DNA of 64,000 bases from Ophthalmolycus amberensis. Taxonomy: Eukaryota > Chordata > Actinopteri > Perciformes > Zoarcidae. Below, in pieces: positions 1-12,800 of the stretch. How positions within the stretch are numbered: position 1 is the first letter of the stretch; every line of letters begins with the position of its first letter. The position numbers and the translations under genes were made by a program. A model generated the notes under the pieces. The model did no database searches and had not been told where the DNA came from. It saw nothing but the letters and a program-made list of their open reading frames with translations. The stretch covers positions 1,335,001 through 1,399,000 of the forward strand of contig JAFEUB010000965.1 of assembly GCA_024529925.1 (NCBI GenBank), written 5' to 3'.

Positions 1-855
1 ATTCAAAAGGGAGTGCCTCGAGTCGGTTTCCCCGGGTAACGAGGACTGTTAAGTCTGCTTTGGGAAGAGGGGGAGATTCCCGCCGTCCTGCCTCCCGATG
101 CTTTAATGCTGACTGCATATCTGTCTCTAAGGCCTCTTGTATCAAGTTCCACTGGATTAGTATCGCAGGCCAGCCGCTTTAGACCTTCTTGGTCCATTAC
201 ATTCGGCGGCTCTCCTCCATTTCACATCAGACACATGGATGGCAGGGACTGAATGTAGTCTGTGTACAGATGAACAATGCATGAATGGCTTCTAATTCAT
301 TTTCAGTTCATAAATCAATGAAATAAGTTGTAGTAGCACAGAGGAGTAGAGAGTAGTATAGGGTTGGGACAAAACACCTCGTCATGTTTGACAAATGACA
401 ACAGGTGGAATGATGATTTCAAAATGAGGATCTGAACTCAAGGGTCCATTTAATTGCATCTCATGGTCTTCTCCAGTGGACAGAGTTTGCTCAGTTGTCG
501 TGGATTTACCATAGCTCAAGTCTTCTTACTCAAAAATATGAAGATAATGGGAACAATGAGTCGATCAAATAAGCACAATTTGAATCAGAATTGACTGAAA
601 CTTTAACAATACCCAGTCCTACACACTACACTCACCAATGACCCATAACTGGGCAAACATTACACTGTAATGACTTTAAGATCCCGCTTTGCGTGGACCG
701 AGAAGGCACCTGTCCGGCATTACGTTATTATTATTTCTTGGTCGATGCCGCATGGTTACAGGAAACTGAAGGGAAGCCCAGTAATGACCAGAGTGATAAC
801 AGATGGGCGGTTCATCTGTGCCAGGGATACTCTTCTCGCTGGCCCCCGTGACAAG

Positions 856-888
<33 letters not shown>

Positions 889-3800
889 CCTGCTGCGCTG
901 GCATCATCACTGCCATAGATTCCATCCTGCCGTTCATTCCAGTGGCAGGGCCGGGGACCCAATCATGCCACTCCGTTTCCTTCCTCTTCAAATCACCCGT
1001 CCCGTCAACCTGCCAATCAGCACCTGACCTCCTCATCAAAAAAACGACACCAGACATTTATCTGGTCCTATATGGTTTAACAGGTGTGGGATGAATCTAG
1101 CCCAACCAATCCTTCAGTGTCTCAGGAGTGAGGTTTAATACAAATTAGCGTCAACAGCGTTGCCAACATCTCGGTCATTTAGCTTTTATTCCATCAAAGC
1201 ACCATATCCATTAGGACTCAGTTGTTGGCTTTCGGGTGCCAGTCAATAATGATGCAGCAGAAAACATTCCATTAATACAAAACCGCAATCTCCTCCTCCT
1301 CCTCCTCCTCCTCCTCCTCCTCCTCCTCCTCCTCCTCCTCCTCCTCCTCCTCCTCCTCCTCCTCCTCCTCCTCCTCCTCCTCCTCCTCCTCCTCCTCCTC
1401 CTCCTCCTCCTCCTCCTCCTCCTCCTCCTCCTCCTCCTCCTCCTCCTCCTCCTCCTCCTCCTCCTCCTCCTCCTCCTCCTCCTCCTCCTCCTCCTCCTCC
1501 TCCTCCTCCTCCTCCTCCTCCTCCTCCTCCTCCTCCTCCTCCTCCTCCTCCTCCTCCTCCTCCTCCTCCTCCTCCTCCTCCTCCTCCTCCTCCTCCTCCT
1601 CCTCCTCCTCCCTCCACTGCAGTCCCTTTTTTTTCATTTAACACAGCTCCCCTGCCAGCGCTGGAGTGCAGGGGTGCGGTCTGCGATGGACAGCTGGTCA
1701 GCACCTGACACTTGCTGCAAAGCCAACAGTTTGACTCAAATTACAAAGGATTGATGGGTGGCATCCCTGAAGCAGGACTTCATATCCTTACAGAATCACA
1801 TCCTGAGCATCATTCACGCGTTGATCGACCTGACTCAGCCACCAGTCCGCTTTACTTCTTGTGGAAGAGTTGTTGTCCGTCTGTGGTGCCTCATAGATAT
1901 CCTCCGCCGAGGAGGAGGAGGAGGAGGAGGAGGAGGAGGAGGCGCCACCGCACTTCGTGGCGACGTCTCATTGGTTAATCTGGCCAACTCCCTGCACTGT
2001 ATTGATGGGACCCGCTGATGCTTCCTCCCTCCACCTTTTTAAGATTTATGTGCCCACTCGATTGGTCATCAATCACGGTACATGCTCAGTGGGCTTCCAG
2101 CTCTGCTAAGAGTAGACCAATTCATTACAGAGGCTTTGGTTCTACCAGTGAACCCCCCCCACATGACTGATTAGAAGAGCATCAACAGGACTGATAGGAC
2201 TATATTGGCTAGCTGTGCCTGTTCCGTGGTATTGTGGGGGGGGGGGGAATACATCAAGCAGACTGTTATTAAAGTGGATTGGGAACCAAGTAACTACATA
2301 GCCTGCAACTTGTCGAAGTTTTAAGAGCTTTGACATGAAATCTCTGACGAGACATTTAGTTTATGGGGTGTTTATTTGCTCTTGGCTCCTGTATTTGCCT
2401 TTTTAAGCCAAAGATCTTGCCACTTTATGACAGCGGATTCAGCCGAAGAGAAAAAGAGCGTCTCGTATTCACGCAGACGGCGGATGACGAGAGGAATAAA
2501 GAACACGTAGTGCTGCCACGGAGGATGCATCCGTGTGCCTGATTGAAGTCAGTCCTAAAATCAAACGGAGAGTAATCTTTGGGGGAAGCAAACAAATGTA
2601 ACCTAATCTTAGATCAACCAAATACACCTGCAAATGGGGCAAAAGAAAATCGAAAAGGCCAGCCCTCACTCCCCCAGTCTGTGATGTATTCAAACCAAAG
2701 GCGCTGCATTATAAAGCCCCGTTATGGCATTTCATCACGAGAGGCATTGCAGAAACAGCGTGCACCAGCACCATCACTCTTTCCTTCCCATTTCCTGTGG
2801 TTCGCCCATCACCGCCCCCATCCAAACATGCCCCCACGGCCAAAGCAATATACTGTCTGTTCTCCGGGGGAAAAGTGCTGACTCACAGCACAGAGGCAAG
2901 CCTGTCTTGCTGCGTAGGCACCGTAGCACAGCACAGGGCGCCACCAGGTGCCAAGTCAACCGGCACCAGGCCATTTCATTTCTCGCCAGCTTTGTCCCTG
3001 AACTGACCTGATCAAAATCAGCGGCGCAGAGATTATTATCATTGAACAAGTGCAATATTGTCACCAAAACGTTGTGTACGACAGGGGTAAAATGGTTGTC
3101 CAAGAACTGCATGCACTGTAGAAGTGTAACTTAAGATTCACGAAGACCTTTTTGATACCGTATCAGGGTAATTGGAAATATGGCGTTATTTTAAGTTTCT
3201 CACAGGATAGCAAAAGACAATGTCATTTATTTTCTACGGTGGAATGCATTCATCAACATTACTGTAAAAGTGCCAGTGTTAGGCTAATTTTCAACTGTTT
3301 GTACCGACAGTAAAACTGACAGGAGAATTCTCCTATAATCTAAGAAGGTTGTTAGAACTACCAATCCCACTCGGAAGCAACAGTCTGCAGCTCTGTGCAG
3401 CTTGTGGTCGAGTCCAGAATGCCCTAAATATGAAAGCCTGGTAAACGATTCCAAAATACTCATTTGTGCGCTGCTTGCCCATTGCAAAATGGTGAGGAGC
3501 CAAAGCATACGAGTGAAGACAGTGTAAACCGAGCAAAAAAAGGGAGCCAGACACTTTTCTCAGGAGTAAGACGACTAAACCAGAGATAAAACGGGGGGGG
3601 GGGGGGGGGCTTGTGAGCCTCAGTAAGCAGTGTCAGCTGGCTTGTTCTTAATTAGCCACTGAAGATTGACAAAGATATAAGCCGTACCTTTGTTGTTGTA
3701 GACATCTAGGTAGTTGGGTGCAGAGAAGATGGTGATAAGGGATGGGAAGCCAGTGGTCTGACTCTTTCTGTACATGCGGTATCTGGTGAAACATCCAAAA

Positions 3801-6800
3801 GGAGAGGTAAGTATTAGTAGACATTACAACCTTGTACTCCTGGATTAATCATTGGTGTTCAACCCTCGGGATATGATTAGCGGCGACAGTTTTAATGGCC
3901 TCTTGTTTTCACCGCGGCTGTGTGTTTGTCTTGTACAATGAGGGGGGGGGGGCAACATCGGCGTAGCCTTACGAGAGTAAATCCCCCGTGTTACAGGTTA
4001 AACATGCCCTTAAGTAGTCATCATCACGCTTGAACCAACTCAGCATTCAAACCTACTCGGATCTCCCAGGAACGTCTGTGCTGCATTTGGATACTTGGAA
4101 TGGAATCAAGCTTTAGGTAAACAGAGCACTAACTCAAGAGGATATGTTTGCTGCGCCACACCTCGCAGCAACTATTTACGGAGATCCAAAAATAAGAAGG
4201 TGCAAACAAAACATATATGGAACTCAATAACATTACGACATGTGTGGTTTGAATTGGCTTGGGGCCGCAGCCTCATCTGGGACGTGTCCAGGCGTCCCAT
4301 GTGACCACGCTGCGGGAGGGAACAGTAAACAACTGTGTGCTGTGAATCCCACCGCCTTAACCTCGCTTAAAAGAGAGATCAGCTTGACACACACACCTGC
4401 CCTGCCCGTTTGAAAATCCTCCCAGGCTTTCCAGTGCGCTGTTAGAAATGTGTCTGAATGCGAAGCAAACAACATGTAGTGGCAAAACGCCACAATCAAA
4501 CTCGACTTCTTCAAACCACGGCTCTTGACTAGGTCTGCATGAATCACACTCATCCCATCACATCTGGCCGACTTACTCCTCCTGCTGCTGGATTCATTTT
4601 CATTTCTTGGATTAACACGACTTCTCTCAAAGTTCAGACTGCACCGAAACCGGCTCTCCAGACCGGCTCTCCAGACGGGCTCGAGTAACCCCCCCCCCCC
4701 CCGAGAGCACCGGGGTAGCTTTTCATTTCATACCCTGGTCTGACTCACGCTGCTGCGTGACAGTGTGAGGGGAGACGACGACGAAATGCCACAACACTCA
4801 CCCAGCATCCTGCGCTTCATGGGCCCGGATGACAGATAATAAGTTATTGTGTTGTAGAAAGTCACAGACTGCAGGGTAGCTGTTGAATAAAGAGACAGAA
4901 CATTTGGTTTCGTCGTACATCAAGAAAAATTCCCAGTAAGATCAAGAAGAACAATCAATAGAAATAATGAAATAAGTCTGAGGTATTATTGATCGTGCTC
5001 AGAGAAACTGTGGATATACAACTCTGAGTTCAAGCTAGATTTTGTTCTGAAGCCACGTGGCTGATAAAGCGCTATATTGCCTTGAAAGGTTGCCTGTAAG
5101 CGACGGCTTTCATATCCATTTTTAAGTTTGCCTTGAATTCAAAACAGGCCCTTTAATGTGTCTAAAACAAAAGGTATCATAATCTATATAATAACCCGTA
5201 ATATGCTTTTAAACAAGCTTTCATACTGTAAGCGGAGTAGGTGTGATCTTTTTTGGAAACGGCGGATTGTTATTTTCGAATGAAACTCAAAATAACGTTG
5301 AGTATGACACATGATTCGTAGCAGACTTCGGTTTCTTCAAGAAAAAGAGTTGATCGCTTGGGAGAGTGTTATTAAAGCATGTTTTATGCTCACGCTGATC
5401 GATTCAGTCTGTGTGGAGGGAGACCGAAAAACCTGACTGCCAACTATCAGACTACAGTGCGGTTTCAGGGTTTTCCATGCTACAACCTTTCGTTTCTCAG
5501 CGCCAGCTTCCACTGGAAGTTTCCTACGCTCGCAATGGGAAAGGCAGAAGACAAGTCACTGGCAGACAGCATTTGTTATGTAATGTCTCTTGACCTGAAA
5601 ATAGGTTAAGAAGTTATGTTAAGTTAAGTAAAACTGCACTCCCACAATACTTTCTGTGCGTTGCTTCTAACAAACATGATGAAAACAACAGTGGACGCCA
5701 GGATGTGTGAATCGTGGGATGCTGTGTAATGAGAGTGAGTGACAGCTCACAGTGAATGAGTGACACTTTGCATTACATCAGAACCACTATACAATAATAG
5801 GGGCTATAATAAAGTATTTTTTTGTGGTTTTATCGCTCGAATTTCTGGCAATCGGGGTGGAATTTTAGAGCATCTCTCTTACAATGTGTAATGTGAAACT
5901 TTTATCATTGTGATTACTTGGATCAGTAGTAATTCTAATGCAAAAAGAAAACCTGGAAATAAACATAGTTCATAAAACAATCTCAAAATCCCGAAACCTT
6001 TGTTGTTCAGTGAAGAAGTATATTGTGTCATGACTTTGTATTAAGTTCTGTAATCCTAGCTCAACGCCCCTGCAGAATCAGAGCACAGCAATGAACAACG
6101 CCCACATAAAGTCATCAAAACCAAACTATACATTTTGGCTTCCGACCTCTCGAGAAAAGTACCAATCTTTTTTAGCAAATGCTGCACAACAAATGCAGTT
6201 TTAGTGGAGTTTGACCGACAGACTAATACTATTATGGCAGCTTTATTGCATCTCTTAATGTAAAGTCCTTTGAGGCAGGGTTGTAAAAAGTGTTATACTA
6301 AGTAAATTCACTTTAATTTGAACGGCTTGGTTTTTTTTTTTTTATTGCATGCTCAGATACCATGCTTGGTGCAGAGGTAAAATATTCTAAATTGAAACTG
6401 TGTGAAAACCCCGTTATGGGAGACTGAAACTGAAGGAGTTGGGAAAGGTTCATCAACAATCCTGGTTCACGTAGATGTGAGAACAGATGCATTCCTGACA
6501 GTCACAACAAACATCTGCTGGGAGGGATGTGAAAAGGAGGGAGCAGTTGCCGAGATGGAATTAAAAACCTAGTGAGTTTTGCGGGTTGGGGGGGGGGGGG
6601 GGGGGGAAATTAGGAATAAATGTTTTATTTCTCACTTGATTTCCTGCAACAGATGTAGATACATGCCATATGGAGCCGTTCAGACAAGATACATTTTGGC
6701 CTAGCTTTTTTTTTTTTTGCCTTTTGAGTTCCGAGCGTCTCCCATCTGTCCAACAACAGAGCGCAGATGTTAATGAGCTCCTTGGACAACACGAGGAGCT

Positions 6801-9800
6801 GTGCAAGAACTTCCACGCGTGCAATATTAGTATCGCTTTGCATGTTCGCCACGTTCAAATTAAAGCTTTTAAATTTGGTTTTAATAGCAATAGCTTGGAT
6901 TAACACCAATGAAAAAAAAAAACACATCAGGGTTATACATTTGTGCTGCAGAGTGGCGGCTAAAACGAAATTTCTTGCCTGAATTGCGTTTGTAAAAAGA
7001 GTTATGAGCGTGCCTACGGCGCTGGGGGGCGGGGGGGGGGAATTATTGGTCGCTGCAAGACAGAAGCAACAAAGAAGCTCAATGTTTTTCTGTGGAGGGG
7101 TGCTGAGGAATGGCTCCCTCTCAGTCTGGCTTAAACTGTCTCATAAATCCTGAATGCCAGCGTGATGCCAATTAGCGAGCGTGCCGTGGGCAGATGACGT
7201 GAGGGACACTGATGAAAACAAGACCGCAGAGGAATTTTCGACCAAAACGCAGCAGGGCTGACAAGGGTGCTGGTACAACACAAACAGTCAAATCACTGGT
7301 TTGAGGTAAAATAAAAAGGCCATACACCTAACATTGCATGACGTTTCTGTTGGGTCTCTCTTCAGTAAAGGGAGGACATTAGCAGGCAAAGGACCTGCTG
7401 TGGATCTGCAGTGTAATGGCTCACATAAAGATGGTAGGACCATCAGGCAAAATGTATTGTATTGTCTTTGGTAATAAGGTATTTACAGATAAGCACAGCC
7501 AAAACTAGTAGATGATTTATTTTCCCTAAAATAAGTCAGAACACAAAAAAAAAAAAAAAAAAAGCTTTTTGATTACGGTTACTAAGATCATGTTTTTAAT
7601 TCCACCGTCCAATATAAAACAAAGTGTTGGCTTAATACGAGTCCTATAGACTGAACATTGCGGACGCTATTTAATGCTAGCAGAGAATCAAAGCTGCCAT
7701 CTTTCCGACTGTTGGCTGGAATCCTTTTTCCTTTACACTCACCTGTAGAAGTAGGAACAGCCTCGCACTGTGTTGTGTGTGAAATGCTCTTGGCTCTTCT
7801 CATTCCCAAAGTCCTCCAGGGGGTCGGACCACAGCAGATCGCACATTGGTCCGTATGCTGGGGGCTCTTTGAATCTGTCTAACTGTGGAAGAAAAAATTG
7901 GGACTCGTGTCAGCTGTGCTTGACTGGAAAGATGCACATGGAGAGTGCGTTCTTGCTGCAGAGAAAAAATACGTTGGCCGTCTCTGGGAGAGCGGCTGCT
8001 GCCGTGATTATCATGAAATCGTGACTCTGACTGACGCGTTTGCTAAAGTGATTTTCAAATTCTATTCAGCGTAGAAAGGATGACGTATTCAAAGACAGCG
8101 CTCACCTCTCAGTACCTAGAAGGTTCTTTTTTTTTTTGAAAGACAAGTGCAATGAACATAAATGACTTTGCTTTCAGCCAAGGATAGCTCTTTCTCAAAC
8201 AAAAAGCTTGTGGATTACTGGATGGGTAGCATGATGGACACTTCAATAGAGCAAATTCTATTATGCATGCCCGCTGATTGCAGCCATAAAATCCATTTGG
8301 AATTATTGAATTAGTTTGAAAGCAGGATCCGAGTCTTCAACATTTGTTTCTTGTTTTTTTAAATCCGACTTTACATTCCCTCATGTCCAAATCCTGAGCA
8401 GTACTTGAGACACATCTGGGTGAATCACTTCATGCATTGCAAGTACGGTTGTTATTTTCACAGCCCATCATGCTAAAACAAATAGTTATATCTCCTCATT
8501 AACTTTGAATGAATGCAGAAAGCACATGAGGCGTACAGGAAGCTTCAATTGTATTTTCAAAGCCATTAACAGCCACCTGCTGTTAAAAACACACACGCAC
8601 AAACTGTAGCTTTATGAAATGATCGAGAAAATGGCCTCGAATCAGACACATACTTTCCTGATGTCGTCAAGATTTGTGATTTCTGGAGACAGTCCTCCGT
8701 GTACACACAGGAACTGCTGGTTCATAAGGGCAGCCAGGGGAAGGCAGTCGAAGGCGTCCATACATGCGTCATACACCCTCTCTGAATACTTAATTCTACC
8801 TGTCATGGGGGGGGGGGGGGGGGGGGGAGACAGGGCAGGGAAAGGTAAGCATGCCAAGTCAAACAACACAGCTCTCATACAGTGGGGCTCACAGTGTGCT
8901 AGAAAGGGGCGGAAAGGCTCTCCAAAGTGCCATAAAACTTCTCAAACACATTTTTAAAAACAGCACAATTTCACAGCTCTTTTGTATTTTACTTCTTCTC
9001 CCCCCCCCCTTCTCTGTCAGAGTCCAACAGAAATAGTTCTGACTTGTGTAAATAATGAGAAGGGCAAAAAATATCTGAGCGAATCCTGCACCAGGCTAGA
9101 GGGCAGTTTTAAGTGAGCGTTTGAGGTCGATGGATGCATGATAAACAGCTTATTAGAAAGAATAACTCAGTCTGTACAGAGAGTCACAGACCAGACCTGT
9201 TTGGACTCAATCTAGATCAAAAACGTAGAAAATAAAGAAATAGAAGTGTCAAAGCAGTACTTACATTCCTGCTTAAATGTGAAATACTCTGTTAAATGTC
9301 TACATTCATGATTCCCACGCAGCAAAAACAGTGTTTTTGGGTAAAGGATCTTTAAGGCCCACAAGTACAGCACACACTGAAACAAAGAAGCACAAAAGAA
9401 AAGGGTTGGGGGGGACAGTGAGCTTGTCATCTTTAAATAACACTGGAAACATGAACCGTCAAGTCAGACTCTGTCAATATCACGGAGTGGCATAATACAA
9501 GCAATTCTGCTTATAATGAAACATTCATGCGGTACAGTTTCGTGGCATAGTTCAGGCTTGCGGGGAGGAGATGACAATCCTTCAGAGGAGCCATCAGAGG
9601 ACAGGCACGGCACGCTCCATTACAATATATTTTATTCATAAAAGTGGAATGTTTCAGGCGATGAGATGGCAGGAAATACAGATCTAAGTTAATTCCAATC
9701 TCCAGTCGCAGATCAAATACGTGCATTTTGCTTCATATTAAAAAAATCTCTCGCCACATAGAACATACACAGTGACATTCGCTATCCGGGCTATATTTGA

Positions 9801-12800
9801 AGTTATTACAAATGGCCCATCACCGCTCCAATATCTGCAGCCCGATTTGATCCACGCTCAAAAGAAAGCTATTAATAAACACAGCGTGTCACACTTGATT
9901 AGGCCCTCGTGAGGACAAAAAACAAAATACAGACTTACTTCAATACTGAAATACCCTCTGTCAACGTAGTCCCCCAGGAAAAGGTAGCGCGTGAATGCTG
10001 GTGATCCTCCGACTTCAAACAGCTTCATCAGGTCAAAGAACTGCCCATGGATGTCTCCGCACACTGGAATAAGGCAGAAAGAGGAACAAAGGCACATCAG
10101 GATAACTGCTATTTTTACAGCTGAGGTACAGATGAAAGCCTCTATAACGCCGTGCGAGGCTATTTGCTTATTTCCATATTTGCTGTCAGATGTGAGGAGC
10201 TCAGACTAATGTACGCTATACCGCAGAAGACGTCCTATACGTGTAGAATCCTGGATAAACCTTAACCTTCGGTGGCTTTTCATAATTATAGCGACAAACA
10301 TTCCACTATAACATTTATTTAAATCAGTTTGCTTTGTCAAACAATGTGAAATTTTGTTATGAACATAAACTGCTCCCTTGTAACTGGAAAAAAAGGCATC
10401 GTTATGCATGGACCAGCTCTGCAGCCCACGCTGACTGCAGGGAATTATGCAAAGAATAAAACCGAAAACGACGTAAATACCGGCTATTATAAAAAGGAGC
10501 TCTTTCCAAACTCAATGTTCACAAAAAAAAAATAAGAGGCTTGTAATCTGAATCCATTCAGAAAAAAAAAACATGAGCATAATTGCAAATCACAGTCTGT
10601 ACGAGAGCATTTAGATTTGACTATCAATGGCAGACATGCGTTCGTGTCGTTAGATGGCCATGAACCACATCACAAACAAGTGTGTTATTGCAATCTTTCC
10701 TACAAAGCTCCACTCTCACAAAAGAAGTCAATACTTCAGCGCACACTATTTTCATTATTAAAAAGTAGCGGTCCAGTTTGGAAAGGAATCACAAGAACTG
10801 GCTGCAGCTCGCTTTTCCACCACATCCTCTTTCGGCCTCTCCGTAACCTGGAGGTGTTTTCAACTGGCTCGTGATTGTGAACGCATCCTCGCCAAACACA
10901 CTGAAACTTAATTGGCTGAAATGACTGGAAAGCTCGCAGTTGTCTCCATTCCTCAACATGTATTGTTAACCGGGATATGATATGGTATATTCAGCACCAC
11001 GGGTAGCTCCCCGACGTCGCCAGCGTCGCATCCTTTCTGCACCTACAGCACTGCAGGCAGTCGTTAAACGGCGTCAGGAGAGCGTCCTGGAACAAACACG
11101 TCCGCGTCAGAAATCAGGGACGGCAAATCACTCAACGGATTGGTATACGTGACTCTATACTCTATTACTCTCGAGGCAGAAGAGGGGAGCAGAGGCCACA
11201 GAAGATTTGCCGTTTATCTACCATTGACTGACGGGGGGGGGGGGGGTGCATGTGAGGTCGTCTGATTTAAGGGCCGTGGGTCGATTTTTGAGCTACTCTA
11301 AAGGTTGGTTCAACGGGTCGTTACACCGGAAATTAGTATTCATTGTTGATACATTTCATCGGTGGGCTTCATATGGTCCACAGTCCTGTTTTCGGACCGT
11401 GGGTAATAAATTAAAAATACAATTTGAGTATATAACCACAGGATGTAACAAAAAGAAAATATAAAATGAGCATTACAATTACATTTTCCTGCTGTAAAAG
11501 AAAGGCTGACAGCTTTGACGGAGCTCAAGCCTTGCATATAAAAAGCTGCAGTCATTTTCATCAAGTGGCTTGTCTCTTATTTGGCATTAGCCTTTGTTTG
11601 GGAAACTCGAAACGCCACCTGAAAAGCTCAACCGCAGATCCCGAGCAGTATTTAACCGCACAGCAGGTCTGTAAGCTGCCAGCTGAAACCTGCAGCTGGA
11701 AATTAAATCCAGTTAAATCACCATGAATACGCGGCGGCTTTAATGAGGCTTGTAGAAGGTGTCTTTGTTTCAGCACATAGTCTTCAGTACACACAGGTAC
11801 ACGCAGGTACACGAGAACACACGGGTGTTATACATCCGCAGGTATTTTTTCCAGGAAATGGCAGCGGATTTTAGGTAAATTTCTGGCATTCAACCGTTCT
11901 GGCGAGGTCTTTCCCTCAGGAGAAGCGAGACACAATTGACACAGAATATAGTCAAAATCGTTTTTATTGACACTGAACACAAAAGAAGAAAAAAAAACGT
12001 ATCATTCAGTGAAGTACTGGGTTAAAACTGGGCTTGAAAACAACTTTTATTCTCTTTAATCATTTCTCCGCTCTGCAGCTCTTGTGTTACCCTTTCTGTT
12101 TATCGAGCCAATTTGCTGAATTAGTTGTTACTACTATTGCAATGCTTTTACTGCTTTGCTATTTCCTCGATGCGGCGCTTCGCATTTCATTTAAAAGGCT
12201 GTCAAGTGGCGTCCAGTGTGGGTTCACCCGTGACCTCTGGTGATGTCATATAAAATGCCAAGAATCACAGATGCAAATCTATACCGGCTGGTGTGATCAA
12301 AACAGCAATTAACACGGACTTAAAGCCTTTCCGCTTCAGTGAACGAGTTGGAAAAAGTCACCTTCTTCACCTGAGAGCGGTGATAAACAAACCGCACAAA
12401 GGCAGCAATCAGTGGTATCGAATGCGAACAGTATGGCAGCGACAGCAACGATACGCACGGCATCCGCACGGCTGATGCCAAAGTGCCGCAATTCATCTTT
12501 TCTTCAAGCTAGTTGAGCAATTAACAAAAGGGAGAATAGGCTGAGATCTAATTTGAAAAGGACACCGGGCTTTCTTTTTCCGGGAGGCTGTTTATCGCTC
12601 TACGAACTGCATCTCGCAGGACGAATTACAATCGGAGTCGGTGCAAAAGTCTTTCAGAGAGACACCCAATTACTGGGAGCCGGAGGACAACGTTGGAGAG
12701 CAATTATCTAAAGTTACGAGCCTCGTGAGACGGCTCGGAGAATCAGCTCTCCTTGACGGTATCGTAAACCTCTGCTTAACCAGTAGTCTTTTATTAAACC

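Larger units (their letters stand above)
1..3687 (-). other. ppp3ca: ppp3ca intron 8 (part)
   Basis: This is intronic sequence downstream of exon 8. It has no coding exon that I can recognise. It contains poly-G runs at 855-879 and 3593-3609, the long TCC tract at 1290-1615 and a short GGA tract at 1910-1942. Confidence 0.75.

Noticed and set aside
1236..1754. Long open frames encoding poly-Leu, poly-Gly or poly-Glu
   Set aside because: They are frames through the (TCC)n microsatellite and have no splice or start context.
1..3687. Further ppp3ca exons downstream of exon 8
   Set aside because: I looked on the minus strand for the conserved segments leading to the calcineurin B-binding helix and did not find them here.
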